64,000 nucleotides of DNA from DATARH01 sp035550515 (GTDB taxonomy: Bacteria; Pseudomonadota; Alphaproteobacteria; ATCC43930; CGMCC-115725): positions 54,736 through 118,735 of the forward strand of contig DASZOZ010000055.1 of NCBI GenBank assembly GCA_035550515.1. Reading direction: 5' to 3'. The translations under genes were made by a program, and so were the position numbers. This document shows positions 45,177 to 53,913 of the stretch, piece by piece (within the stretch, counting starts at the first letter, position 1; each line of letters opens with the position of its first letter). The notes under the pieces are model-generated. The model was not told the origin of the DNA, did no database searches, and worked only from the letters and a program-made list of their open reading frames with translations.

Positions 45177-46214
45177 TTGCCGCAGGATGAACGCCATGAT
45201 TGCGGCATCAATGCCGTGAGCGGAAGAGAGGTGAGAGATGCCGCAGTGTCTCGGCTGCCTGTCGTCGCGAATGCAGGAAACCCGCAACAAGCGATCCGTA
45301 AGCGCGACGTGGCGGGCCTTCTCGCAGTCTCGTTCCTGTGGGCGCTGTGCTATCCTCTGATTGCCATCGGTATCCGCTTCGCGCCGCCGTTTGCTTTCGC
45401 TGCCTTGCGGGCTCTCATCGCAGGCGTGGCGCTTATGGCGCTTGCTTGGGCGCTGGGCCGCCCAATACCGCGGGATCTCGGGACGTGGGCCATGCTCGCG
45501 GCCATCGGGCTGGGGACGACGAGCCTCGGCTTTCTCGGCATGTTCGACGCCTCAAGATACGTTTCTCCTGGTCTCGCTACGGTGATCGCCAATGGTCAGC
45601 CGCTGCTCGCGGCGGTTCTGGCCCATCTCTTTCTGGCCGAACGGCTTGGCCCGATGCAACGCCTCGGCCTTTTTTTGGGATTCCTTGGCATCGTCGTCAT
45701 CAGCCTTCCGCAGTTTAGCGACCAATCGCGGGCCAGCTTCGCCGTAGGTGTGACTTACATTGCGTTCGCGGCCGCCGGCGTCGCGGTGGGAAACATACTA
45801 ATGAAGGCGCTTGGACGTCGGGTGGATGCTTTGGTCGCGACGGGGGCGCAAACGCTCATTGGCGCCTTACCGCTTTCCGCTGGCGCTCTTCTTATAGAGC
45901 GGCCCGCCGCAGTTGTTTGGTCTCCGATGTTTCTGGCGAGCTTATTGAGTCTGGCGTTGTTTGGCACCGCACTGGCCTACTGGCTTTGGTTCGCGTTGTT
46001 GGCGCGCGTCCCCTTCAGCCGTGCCAACGCCTTCACGTTCGTCACACCCATTGTTGGCTTCGCGATCGGCGTTGTCTTTTTCGGCGAGCGCCTCGGAATA
46101 GCGGCTGTCGTTGGCCTACTGCTCACCGCGGTCGGCATCATACTCGTTGAGAGGCCACAGCCGATCCCGTCGAACGGTGCTCGGTCGACGATGTTGTCCA
46201 TGGGGAAGGAATGA
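45177..46214 (+). CDS. EamA/DMT family transporter
   Basis: A protein of up to 345 residues with ten hydrophobic helices in two EamA halves; the first half includes FLWALCYPLIAIG and RALIAGVALMALAW, the second AGVAVGNILMKALG and FGTALAYWLWFALLARVPFSRANAF with the typical GERL turn (FFGERLGIAA). It exports a small metabolite that cannot be named. The start is uncertain: TTG 45177 opens the longest frame, GTG 45216 and GTG 45246 are shorter options that still include helix 1. Its stop overlaps the next small gene by four bases. Confidence 0.85.
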   Translation: MPQDERHDCGINAVSGREVRDAAVSRLPVVANAGNPQQAIRKRDVAGLLAVSFLWALCYPLIAIGIRFAPPFAFAALRALIAGVALMALAWALGRPIPRDLGTWAMLAAIGLGTTSLGFLGMFDASRYVSPGLATVIANGQPLLAAVLAHLFLAERLGPMQRLGLFLGFLGIVVISLPQFSDQSRASFAVGVTYIAFAAAGVAVGNILMKALGRRVDALVATGAQTLIGALPLSAGALLIERPAAVVWSPMFLASLLSLALFGTALAYWLWFALLARVPFSRANAFTFVTPIVGFAIGVVFFGERLGIAAVVGLLLTAVGIILVERPQPIPSNGARSTMLSMGKE

Positions 46215-46447
46215 CGGCGATGATGGACGATTGGACTATGATGGGCGGATACGGGGTTGCACACTGGCTTGTTTTCGCGGTCATGGCCGCGCTCTTTCTA
46301 TATCCGATAGGCAGAATTCTCGGCCGCATCGGCTTGTCGCCATTCTGGTCTCTGGTTGCAGTGATCCCGGTTGTGAATCTGATCGGGCTTTGGGTGCTCG
46401 CATTTGTCGATTGGCCAGAGAAGCGAGCCTCGATGGCTCGCCGATAG
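46211..46447 (+). CDS. Small two-helix membrane protein
   Basis: A 78-residue protein with two hydrophobic helices (HWLVFAVMAALFLYPIGRIL and FWSLVAVIPVVNLIGLWVLAF) and a Met-rich start. ATG 46211 overlaps the transporter stop (ATGA), so translation is coupled. The pattern resembles small DUF805-like or phage-shock-like membrane proteins; no function can be assigned. Confidence 0.7.
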   Translation: MTAMMDDWTMMGGYGVAHWLVFAVMAALFLYPIGRILGRIGLSPFWSLVAVIPVVNLIGLWVLAFVDWPEKRASMARR

Positions 46448-46584
46448 CGGGTCTTGGAGCCGACTTGGGAGATGTCGGGCATTTCCAGGCGTTGTCTTCG
46501 TTGGCTTCGATGATGTGCCCCGGCGCTTGTCCGACAGCACTTTCTGAACGCGGCATCGTCTTCATTGAGATCGCGGCGAAATGT

Positions 46585-46598
46585 TTGATCGAAGTTAA
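46585..46598. promoter_or_regulatory. FNR/FixK-like box upstream of first NifX-like gene
   Basis: TTGAT-CGAA-GTTAA, the same asymmetric palindrome in the opposite orientation, 77 bases before ATG 46662. A degraded copy of this upstream region lies before the second NifX-like gene at 54670. Confidence 0.6.
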
Positions 46599-46661
46599 GG
46601 TCTGCCCCGCCCCCGGCGCCGTATCTTTTGTGGACGGAAGAGAACGCTGCGGAGGAGGATT

Positions 46662-47024
46662 ATGTCCGCGCCAGCGCCCATCGCAAGTCAATCGCGGAAG
46701 ACGGCCTTCTTGGTTATGAGGTCGAGCGGGGACAGTGTGCTTTGTCCTTTTTTTAGCAAGTGCGACGGCGTGCTCGTCTTCGACCCCGATAGTGGCTCGC
46801 GAGAATTCCATGCAAACACGGACCACTCAGCGGAAACCATGTGCAATGTGATCCTGAAAACTGGCGTGCATCGGCTTGTCTTGGGCTTTATCGCCGAGCC
46901 CGCGGCTCGAAAGCTTCAGGCCGGCGGAGTGGATATGCGGCTCGGATCCTGTGCCCGCCCCGTCGAGGAACTCGCCATGTGCTTCGACGCCCTTCCGCAC
47001 GCCGCAAGCCCAGCCGAACATTAG
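46662..47024 (+). CDS. NifX/NifB-C-terminal-like protein, copy 1
   Basis: A 120-residue protein of the dinitrogenase iron-molybdenum cofactor-binding fold (PF02579-like). Visible features: an N-terminal strand AFLVMRSSG, a Cys-containing loop VLCPFFSKCDG, a ribonuclease-H-like order of strands and helices, and the end motif MRLGSCARPVEEL. No nif genes are nearby, so a role in nitrogenase cofactor synthesis is not supported. The conserved Cys suggest binding of a metal or Fe-S unit. A paralogue with the same motifs is at 54743. Confidence 0.75.
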   Translation: MSAPAPIASQSRKTAFLVMRSSGDSVLCPFFSKCDGVLVFDPDSGSREFHANTDHSAETMCNVILKTGVHRLVLGFIAEPAARKLQAGGVDMRLGSCARPVEELAMCFDALPHAASPAEH

Positions 47025-47332
47025 GTTGACGACGAATCCGCCTTCCCGCACCAGGGCGGACTCTCTGTGCCCTCGCGGCTGGCGAGTTTAACCGAGATCA
47101 AAGAAAGCCTCTGGGCGCGCCAGCAATATTGGCTTTGCTGGGGTTTGTGCCTGCATCGGGCAATTCAGCGTTGCGTTGACTTCCGTCCGGAAGCCCGGCG
47201 CTCCGATGCTGGAGCACCTGAATGGTGATTCGGAAGGTTACGCATGACTGTAGCACGAGGTGGAATTCTGAGCCCGATGCGTGCGCGCAGAAGCCGGGGG
47301 CGAGTGTGAGACAGACCTGATCGGATAATACG
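47025..47332. other. Non-coding interval before ftsH
   Basis: 308 bases between the first NifX-like gene and ftsH. It holds the FNR-like box at 47088; the remaining sequence contains no supported gene. Confidence 0.5.
47088..47101. promoter_or_regulatory. FNR/FixK-like box upstream of ftsH
   Basis: TTAAC-CGAG-ATCAA within TTTAACCGAGATCAAAGAA, 232 bases before ftsH and starting 64 bases after the stop of the NifX-like gene. The second NifX-like gene has a box 63 bases after its stop. Confidence 0.65.
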
Positions 47333-49276
47333 ATGGAAATCAAGCGCGAGCACCAGATCAACTTCTGGTACATCATAGCGGCGGTCTTGGCGGTCATGCT
47401 GATCCAAGACTTCCTGTTCCAACCGACGCACATGAAGACGATCCCTTACAGCGAGTTCGAACAACTCGCCGATCAAGGGAAGATCACAGACATTGTGGTC
47501 GGGTCGACGACGATCACAGGCACTTACAAGCAACCCGAGGCGAAGACCGCCCTACCGCCTGGAAAGCAAGCGCCAGAGGGACAATCGGCTGCTCCGGCTG
47601 AGCCACAGCATTTCCAGACCTATCCCGTGCCCGCCGGGCTCGCCGATAAATTATCGAAGGATAAGCTCACCTTCTCCGGCGAGGCGCCTCCGAGCTTTCT
47701 CGTGACGGCATTGGGCTGGATCCTGCCAAGCGTCGGCTTCATCTTGCTGTGGATGTTTCTCGTCCGGCCGATGGCCGGCCAGGGCATGGGCGGGCTCATG
47801 GCCGTGGGCAAAAGCAAAGCCAAGGTTTTCGTCGAGAAGGACATTAAGACGACTTTCGCAGATGTGGCCGGCGTCGATGAAGCCAAAGAGGAATTGCAGG
47901 AGGTCGTGTCATTTTTGAAGGATCCGGCCGCCTATGGGCGGCTGGGTGCGCGGGTGCCCAAGGGCATTTTGCTGGTTGGCCCGCCGGGAACGGGCAAGAC
48001 GCTCCTGGCCCGCGCTGTCGCTGGCGAAGCCGGCGTCAATTTTTTCTCGATCTCCGGCTCCGAGTTTGTCGAAATGTTCGTGGGTGTCGGAGCCGCCCGA
48101 GTGCGCGACCTGTTTGAGCAAGCGCGTCAGCATGCTCCCGCCATCGTCTTTATCGACGAGCTGGACGCGCTCGGGCGTGCGCGCGGCACCTTTCTGCCTG
48201 GTGGCGGTGGGCATGATGAGAAGGAACAAACGCTCAATCAGCTCCTCAGCGAGCTCGACGGCTTTGATCCGTCGGTGGGAGTCGTTCTGCTGGCGGCGAC
48301 AAACCGACCGGAGATCCTCGATCCGGCGCTCCTGCGGCCCGGTCGCTTCGACCGTCAGATTCTCGTCGACCGCCCAGACAAGAAAGGGCGCTCCGACATC
48401 CTCATGGTGCATCTCAAGAAGATTAAGCTCGCTCCCGCCGTCTCGGTGGACGAGATCGCCGGCCTGACGCCCGGCTTCACCGGCGCAGATCTTGCCAATC
48501 TGGTCAACGAGGCGGCGCTCTTGGCGACGCGGCGCGGCGCCGATGCGGTGATGCTCGAGGACTTTGTTCAGGCGATCGAGCGGATCGTCGCAGGTTTGGA
48601 GAAGCGCAGCCGACTTCTCATCCCCGAGGAGCGTGACGTCGTCGCGCATCATGAGATGGGTCACGCGCTGGTCGCGATGTCGCTGCCGCGCGTCGATCCC
48701 GTGGAGAAGGTATCGATCATTCCGCGCGGCATCGCGGCGCTCGGCTACACCATGCAGCGTCCGACAGAGGACCGCTTTCTCATGGACCGAATGGAGCTCA
48801 TGAATCGGATGACCGTCCTACTTGGCGGTCGCGCAGCGGAGAGTCTGTTCTACGCCGCCGTATCGACTGGCGCCGCCGATGATCTCGCGAAAGCCACCGG
48901 CATTGCGAGAAGCATGGTGGTTCGGTTCGGCATGGACCCGAAACTCGGCCAGGTGACATACGAGCCGGAACCAGCGTCAATTCTCGGCGGTGTCGCGGAT
49001 TCCGATTGGCAGCCCCGCCGCTATGGTGAGGCGACTGCGGATGCCATTGACGTAGCCGTGCGCGAGCTCATCGAGCAAGCCTTCAAGATGGCCGTCGAGA
49101 TTTTGACCGCTAATCGTGCGCTTCTCGAGCGCGTCGCCAAAGAGCTTCTCGCGAAAGAGAGCTTATCGGCCGACGATCTCAAGCAAGTCGCCGGCGAGAT
49201 TTCACCCATCAGTTCGGGCGAGTCCGCCCGGGGCGGCGGAATCGCGATCGCAGCCGCGACGGCCGCCAGAACCTAG
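47333..49276 (+). CDS. ftsH: FtsH-type membrane AAA+ zinc protease
   Basis: A 647-residue protease that extracts and degrades membrane and cytoplasmic proteins. Two membrane helices flank a periplasmic segment (about residues 10-28 and 122-144). The AAA+ module has Walker A GPPGTGKT, Walker B IVFIDELDALG and the second region of homology ATNRPEILDPALLRPGRFDR. The zinc site is HHEMGHALV. The periplasmic part is longer and more Pro-rich than in housekeeping FtsH. This is an accessory copy; similar island-borne FtsH copies give stress tolerance in other bacteria. Acetate kinase follows after 16 bases. Confidence 0.95.
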   Translation: MEIKREHQINFWYIIAAVLAVMLIQDFLFQPTHMKTIPYSEFEQLADQGKITDIVVGSTTITGTYKQPEAKTALPPGKQAPEGQSAAPAEPQHFQTYPVPAGLADKLSKDKLTFSGEAPPSFLVTALGWILPSVGFILLWMFLVRPMAGQGMGGLMAVGKSKAKVFVEKDIKTTFADVAGVDEAKEELQEVVSFLKDPAAYGRLGARVPKGILLVGPPGTGKTLLARAVAGEAGVNFFSISGSEFVEMFVGVGAARVRDLFEQARQHAPAIVFIDELDALGRARGTFLPGGGGHDEKEQTLNQLLSELDGFDPSVGVVLLAATNRPEILDPALLRPGRFDRQILVDRPDKKGRSDILMVHLKKIKLAPAVSVDEIAGLTPGFTGADLANLVNEAALLATRRGADAVMLEDFVQAIERIVAGLEKRSRLLIPEERDVVAHHEMGHALVAMSLPRVDPVEKVSIIPRGIAALGYTMQRPTEDRFLMDRMELMNRMTVLLGGRAAESLFYAAVSTGAADDLAKATGIARSMVVRFGMDPKLGQVTYEPEPASILGGVADSDWQPRRYGEATADAIDVAVRELIEQAFKMAVEILTANRALLERVAKELLAKESLSADDLKQVAGEISPISSGESARGGGIAIAAATAART

Positions 49277-49292
49277 AGCTGAGGGCGCAGGC

Positions 49293-50525
49293 ATGACACT
49301 ACCGCCTTCCAAGTTGGCTGAGCCACACGCTGGCAACGACATCCTCGCGCTCAATTCAGGCTCGTCGAGCCTAAAATTTGCATTGTTCGAAGTCGAAGGT
49401 GAGAGGCCGCTTGTCCTTGCGGCAAAGGGGGAAATCGCGGGCATCGGAACGGCGCCGCGCTTCCGTGCCGTCGATGCAAGCGGGAATGTCTTGAGTGAGC
49501 GTGATTGGCCCTCGGGTGCAGGCCTTCGTCACGAAGCGTTCCTCGCGGAGCTTCTGTCGTGGATAGACAACAATCGGGGCGATGATCGCCTTGCCGCGGT
49601 GGGGCACCGCGTTGTCCATGGCGGTGCCGACTTCAGCGCGCCGGTTCTCGTTGATGATCATGTCCTGGCTGCACTCGACCAGCTTGCACCGCTCGCACCA
49701 TTGCACCAACCGCATAACCTCGCTGCGGTCCGCGCCCTAAGGACAATCCGGCCAAGTTTACCGCAGGTCGCATGCTTCGATACCGCGTTTCACCACGATA
49801 TGCCTTCCGTCGCCACACGCTTTGCCTTGCCGCGCGACTACGAAGCCAGCGGAGTGCGGCGATACGGGTTTCACGGGCTTTCCTACGAATTTATTTCGGG
49901 CGCCTTTGCGGCGATTGCCCCGACGATCTCGGCCGGTCGTGTTGTCGTGGCTCATCTCGGCAGCGGCGCGAGCCTTTGCGCGCTGCGTGGCGGACACAGC
50001 TTCGACACGACCATGGGGTTCACCGCGCTCGACGGCCTGCCGATGGGAACGCGATGCGGCGCGCTTGATCCGGGCGTAATTCTCTATCTGCTGCAAGAGC
50101 GGAAGATGTCGGCTCAAGCGATCCAGGACCTGCTCTACGACTCGTCCGGGCTGCTTGGGGTGTCCGGGATCAGCAGCGACATGCACACGTTGCTCGAAAG
50201 CCAAGATGTGCGGGCGCGTGAAGCCATTGAGCTCTTCGTTTTTCGGATCGTTCGAGAGATCGGTGGCTTGGCGTCCTCGCTGGGTGGTCTCGATGCGCTC
50301 GTATTTACGGCCGGTATCGGCGAGCATTCTCCGGAAATCCGGCGCCGTGTGTGCGAGGGCGCCAGTTGGCTCGGGATCGATATAGATCATGCGGCCAACC
50401 AGGCGGGGAAAACCTGCCTAACTGCGCCGGGGAGCCGCGTCTCCGCATGGATGGTTCCAACCGACGAGGACCTGATGATCGCCCGGCATACTCGCAAGCT
50501 TCTGGAGTGTCGCCGACCTGTTTAG
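49293..50525 (+). CDS. ackA: Acetate kinase
   Basis: A 410-residue acetate/propionate kinase that makes ATP from acetyl phosphate. Nucleotide-binding and catalytic segments are intact: NSGSSSLKFALF, GHRVVHGG, ACFDTAFHHDMP, YGFHGLSYEF, HLGSGASLCAL and FTAGIGEHSPEIR. It has a short N-terminal extension of about 14 residues. It is probably co-transcribed with ftsH and, with the phosphotransacetylase at 34.5 kb, provides substrate-level ATP formation under oxygen limitation. Confidence 0.95.
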   Translation: MTLPPSKLAEPHAGNDILALNSGSSSLKFALFEVEGERPLVLAAKGEIAGIGTAPRFRAVDASGNVLSERDWPSGAGLRHEAFLAELLSWIDNNRGDDRLAAVGHRVVHGGADFSAPVLVDDHVLAALDQLAPLAPLHQPHNLAAVRALRTIRPSLPQVACFDTAFHHDMPSVATRFALPRDYEASGVRRYGFHGLSYEFISGAFAAIAPTISAGRVVVAHLGSGASLCALRGGHSFDTTMGFTALDGLPMGTRCGALDPGVILYLLQERKMSAQAIQDLLYDSSGLLGVSGISSDMHTLLESQDVRAREAIELFVFRIVREIGGLASSLGGLDALVFTAGIGEHSPEIRRRVCEGASWLGIDIDHAANQAGKTCLTAPGSRVSAWMVPTDEDLMIARHTRKLLECRRPV

Positions 50526-50577
50526 CGCAACCCGCAGCAAACCGAAGCTATAGACGTATTGCTTCGTGGCCGGCTCT

Positions 50578-50591
50578 TTAACTTCGGTCAA
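50578..50591. promoter_or_regulatory. FNR/FixK-like box upstream of the SDR gene
   Basis: TTAAC-TTCG-GTCAA within TTTAACTTCGGTCAAAGAAA, 68 bases before the SDR start. Confidence 0.6.
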
Positions 50592-50658
50592 AGAAACCTT
50601 CGCCCCGCCAAGAGTATGCAAAGACGCATCCATTTGCGGCACTAAAAGGAGCAATCTG

Positions 50659-51429
50659 ATGAGCCGAGTTAAGGACAAAGTGGCACTGGTCACGGGTGGC
50701 CGGAGAGGACTTGGTGAAGCGTCGGCAGTCATGCTCGCCCGCGAAGGTGCCAAGGTGGTGATTACGGATCGCAAGGAGGACGGTGCCGAAATCGTCCTGA
50801 ACAAAATCAAGGGCTCAGGCGGCGAAGCGGTCTTTTTCCAGCAGGACGTCTCAAAGGAAGACGATTGGAAGAATGTCATACAGCAGGTCGAGAAGCAGTT
50901 CGGAAGACTGGACATTCTTGTCAACAATGCCGGTGTCGGCGCTGGCAAGAATATCGAGGAACTGACGCTTGAAGATTGGCGCTGGGTGATGAGCGTCAAT
51001 CTTGATGGCGTCTTCCTTGGCACGAAATACGCCATCGAATCCATGAAGACGTCCGGTGGCGGCTCGATCATCAACATGTCCTCGATCGAGGGCATGGTCG
51101 GTGATCGCCGACTCGCGGCCTATGACGCGAGCAAGGGCGGTGTGCGAATTCTCACGAAGTCGGCCGCGCTCCATTGCGCCAAGGCGGGCTACAACATCCG
51201 GGTTAACTCGCTCCATCCCGGCTTTATCGATACTGCTATGGTGGCCGGATTCGTAAAGGCGCAGGGCGACGCCAGCGCCGCGCGGCAGGAACTCGTGAGC
51301 CTGCACCCGATCGGGCATCTCGGGGAGCCCGACGACGTCGCTTACGCAGTCGTCTACCTCGCGTCCGATGAGTCGAAATTCGTGACGGGCAGCGAGATGG
51401 TGGTCGATGGCGGCTTTACGGCCCAGTAG
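50659..51429 (+). CDS. Short-chain dehydrogenase/reductase
   Basis: A 256-residue classical SDR: cofactor site TGGRRGLGEASA, NNAGVGAG, active-site Ser in NMSSIEGMVG, Tyr-x3-Lys in YDASKGG, and the C-terminal SEMVVDGGFTAQ. Asp in VVITDRKED after strand 2 suggests NAD(H) preference. AAGGAG lies 7 bases before ATG 50659. The substrate is unknown. It is the intact parent of the remnants at 12540 and 51609. Confidence 0.92.
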   Translation: MSRVKDKVALVTGGRRGLGEASAVMLAREGAKVVITDRKEDGAEIVLNKIKGSGGEAVFFQQDVSKEDDWKNVIQQVEKQFGRLDILVNNAGVGAGKNIEELTLEDWRWVMSVNLDGVFLGTKYAIESMKTSGGGSIINMSSIEGMVGDRRLAAYDASKGGVRILTKSAALHCAKAGYNIRVNSLHPGFIDTAMVAGFVKAQGDASAARQELVSLHPIGHLGEPDDVAYAVVYLASDESKFVTGSEMVVDGGFTAQ

Positions 51430-51433
51430 GTCG

Positions 51434-51662
51434 GTGCCTGATATTCGGCCCCCGTCTGATGAGGGGCGCCGCGAAGAACGGGGCGCCGGCGCAGCGAACC
51501 GCGCGTACTTTTTCGAGACCAAGGAGGATCGCGACGCGTTTGAGGCCGAGCCAGAAAAGTATGTCGCGGCCGCACCCGGCGCGGGTCAAGTGATGGGATC
51601 CGAGGACCACTATCGCCACCGGCGGAGGCGAGGTGGTTGCTGATGGTGGTTTGACCGCATGG
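51434..51662 (+). pseudogene. Truncated YHS gene joined to an SDR C-terminal scar
   Basis: From GTG 51434 a short frame contains only the second half of a YHS domain (ANRAYFFETKEDRDAF, EAEPEKYVAA) and ends at 51643; the DPVCGM half is missing. In another frame, 51609-51662 reads TIATGGGEVVADGGLTAW, which matches the C-terminus of the intact SDR (FVTGSEMVVDGGFTAQ) directly upstream. This indicates duplication followed by decay. Confidence 0.75.
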
Positions 51663-51742
51663 AATAGCGCTGCCCGTAGAGACTGTAATCTTGGGAGAAA
51701 TCGAAATGACAAAGTTGGCGTTGATGTCAGTGTGGAACTGAC

Positions 51743-51988
51743 ATGAAAAAGAAGAATCTCGGTACGCTTGAACGAGCGTTACGGGTGGGGTTGGGTGCCA
51801 TCGTGGCAGGTGGGGCTGCGCTGTTCTTCTTCACGGCGGAGGCCCTTATATGGCGCTTGGCATTTGTCGCTCTGTTCGGACTGGGCGTGGACTTTGTGGT
51901 GACCGGTCTCCGAGGCTACTGTCCGCTATATAACCTGCTCGGTTGGAGCACGGCCCCGTCGCACGCTCAGCTCCGCGAGGGGCATTGA
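51743..51988 (+). CDS. DUF2892 (YgaP-like) membrane protein
   Basis: An 81-residue protein with the DUF2892 pattern: GTLERALRVGLG at the start, two hydrophobic helices and a terminal GLRGYCPLYNLLGWST. The family occurs with rhodanese, sulphur and metal genes. Function unknown. A 41-residue gene follows after 2 bases. Confidence 0.85.
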   Translation: MKKKNLGTLERALRVGLGAIVAGGAALFFFTAEALIWRLAFVALFGLGVDFVVTGLRGYCPLYNLLGWSTAPSHAQLREGH

Positions 51989-51990
51989 CG

Positions 51991-52116
51991 ATGCAACACG
52001 ACCCGGACGACGGAAAGAAGGGCGGCTGGAAGTCATGGCTGTGGATGGTCGCTTGTTGCGTGCCGATGGTCGCAATCCTTGTTCTGGTTGCGTTAGGCTA
52101 CTGGGGATTTCGCTAA
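51991..52116 (+). CDS. 41-residue single-helix membrane protein
   Basis: A short frame, ATG 51991 to TAA 52114-52116: a charged N-terminus (MQHDPDDGKKGGWKSW) and one membrane helix (LWMVACCVPMVAILVLVALG). It resembles DUF2933-type small proteins found next to copper genes. It starts 2 bases after the DUF2892 stop, which supports a coupled operon. Confidence 0.6.
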   Translation: MQHDPDDGKKGGWKSWLWMVACCVPMVAILVLVALGYWGFR

Positions 52117-52495
52117 GGGAGCACAATGTCCGCGGATTCCGTCCGAGTTTGGATATCCTTCCGCTTCGTGGCTACGCACGAGATGCGCGGCTGGCAGGGA
52201 ATCAGCTAGCGATCGGACCGAGTGGTTTATGTCGCGGGTTTCTGAAGTGATGACGGCCAATACCAGAGATCGGCTTGATCCGGCCGGCGATGACCGTGTC
52301 TAGCCACAACCGGATGGGAACGGAGTTGGTCATGAACAGCGCGACATCCGTTCGCTAGAGCCGGAGGAGCACTCGCTTCTCCATGGGCAATGGAGCCTCG
52401 GTCTTCACCATCAAGAGGCGCTGCCTGACATTCGATCCCCATCTGATGAGTGGCGCCGGCTCAGTGAGAGTTTGCGTATATTGCGATCTTCGACG
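52117..52495. other. Non-coding interval with a decayed repeat
   Basis: 379 bases without a supported gene. Positions 52421-52458 repeat 51434-51471 (the beginning of the truncated YHS frame) with about six mismatches in 38 bases, so this is another scar of the same module. The rest shows nothing I recognise. Confidence 0.55.
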
Positions 52496-52939
52496 TTACT
52501 CCTCGCCGTACACACTGGGTCGACCTCCGTCCTTGGCGATCGCATAGACGATGAACATTTCCGCTTTCGTCCCAGGCATGCCGGGTGAACCTGCTGGCAT
52601 GCCTGGCAGGGCGATCCCACCGACGGCGGGCCTTTCGGCGATGAGCTTGTGGACGAAGTTCGCCGGCACATGCCCACTGACAAAATAGCCGTCGAGAAGC
52701 ATGAGATGACATGATTGCAGTGCGTCGGGTATGCCAGCGCTGCGATTCATGTTTGGCAGGTCGTCAGTCGGCGTCACATCGACTCGGAAGCCGTTGCCAC
52801 GCAGATAGCTTGCGTAGTTTTCGCAACAGCCACATTGCGGGTTCTTGTAGAGGCGCGCTCGTGGCAGGGCATCGGCGAAGGCCGGTATTGACGTCATCAG
52901 GGTTACGGCGGTTCCGAGGAGAAGAGTTCGTCTCTGCAT
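52496..52939 (-). CDS. DUF411 metal-related periplasmic protein
   Basis: A 147-residue protein with a signal peptide (RTLLLGTAVTLMTSIPAFA) and a DUF411 domain: YKNPQCGCCENYASYL (Cys36, Cys38, Cys39), PDALQSCHLMLLDGYFVSGHVP and the terminal GIALPGMPAGSPGM with Met-rich end. DUF411 proteins are linked to copper resistance and look thioredoxin-like. It lies between the small membrane genes and the Crp/Fnr gene, on the same strand as the latter. Confidence 0.85.
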   Translation of the reverse strand: MQRRTLLLGTAVTLMTSIPAFADALPRARLYKNPQCGCCENYASYLRGNGFRVDVTPTDDLPNMNRSAGIPDALQSCHLMLLDGYFVSGHVPANFVHKLIAERPAVGGIALPGMPAGSPGMPGTKAEMFIVYAIAKDGGRPSVYGEE

Positions 52940-52992
52940 AGTGGCTCCTTGTCGATCGGCGGCTTATATGCCGTGTCTTCCGTGTACGAGCG

Positions 52993-53913
52993 CTATCGGA
53001 TCCAGGACATCACGAGAGACGGATCCAGGCCGGCCACGTCCAACAACCTATCGGGGTCCAGAATTCGTAGTCGTCTATAGTGAAACTGCAAAATGCCATC
53101 CTTTCGGAGGTCTCGAAGGACACGGTTGACATGAACGAACGTCAACCCCGTGGCATCGCCAATGTGCTCTTGGGTGAGCGGAAGGTGCATTTCCTCGATC
53201 TGGCTGCCTGGCCATTGTGCGCGGTAGCGAACGAACAGATTTAGCAGGAGGTGGGCGACGCGTTCGCGAGCAGAGTGCCGGGCGAGGCTGGCAACATGAT
53301 CCAGAGCCAGGGCACGGTCGCGGGCGACCAGCCAGGCAAGCCGCAGTCCAAGCTGATGCTGCTGGTCGACGATACTGGGAAGAGCCTTGTGAGGAACGGC
53401 CGTCACCACGATGTCAGTTAGAGCTTGTGCCCCAAATGTCATCATCGCGCCGCCTGCAGGGTGATAACCGAGCACCGCTCCCGGCAGGGCAAAATGGAGG
53501 ATCTGCCGTCGTCCATCGAGAGACAAATGATAGAGCATCACCCAGCCCTTGCTGAGATTGTAAATGGAGTCGCAGGGCTCTCCGAGGCTGAATAGATCCT
53601 GCCCGGCCTTTAGTTCGCGTTCGGCAGATTTATGACGCCGGAGGGCGCACGGCCTATCGAGTGGGCACTCTGCGCAAAGCCCGTGATGCGCCCGAGCCGA
53701 GCAAGCTCGACAGTCTGAGAGCTCGCGGTCATCGTCGTCGTTGCTCAACAAGGACAAGGGTCCGTTCCTCCCCGCATCACAGGTCGTGTTTGCGGTTCCC
53801 CAAGGCGGGGACCGGACCAACCCGGTTTGGTGAGGAGGAGGAGGCGCGGCGACGACGTCCCCCAGTGGCACGCGGATAGTGGTCTTCAGTAAAGACGCTG
53901 GAGCCTGAGTCAT
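52993..53913 (-). CDS. Crp/Fnr family transcriptional regulator
   Basis: A 306-residue regulator. After an unusual N-terminal extension of about 65 residues there is a Cys cluster (Cys68-x2-Cys71-x8-Cys80-x2-Cys83, then Cys89 and Cys114) that could hold an Fe-S cluster as in FNR. The cyclic-nucleotide-binding-type beta roll covers about 100-200 and the Crp-type HTH about 220-285. The recognition helix is GLTFVHVNRVLRDLR: the Arg of FNR is kept (Arg264) but the Glu position is Val260. It is the only Crp/Fnr regulator in the window and the best candidate for acting on the eight FNR-like boxes. Confidence 0.88.
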   Translation of the reverse strand: MTQAPASLLKTTIRVPLGDVVAAPPPPHQTGLVRSPPWGTANTTCDAGRNGPLSLLSNDDDDRELSDCRACSARAHHGLCAECPLDRPCALRRHKSAERELKAGQDLFSLGEPCDSIYNLSKGWVMLYHLSLDGRRQILHFALPGAVLGYHPAGGAMMTFGAQALTDIVVTAVPHKALPSIVDQQHQLGLRLAWLVARDRALALDHVASLARHSARERVAHLLLNLFVRYRAQWPGSQIEEMHLPLTQEHIGDATGLTFVHVNRVLRDLRKDGILQFHYRRLRILDPDRLLDVAGLDPSLVMSWIR

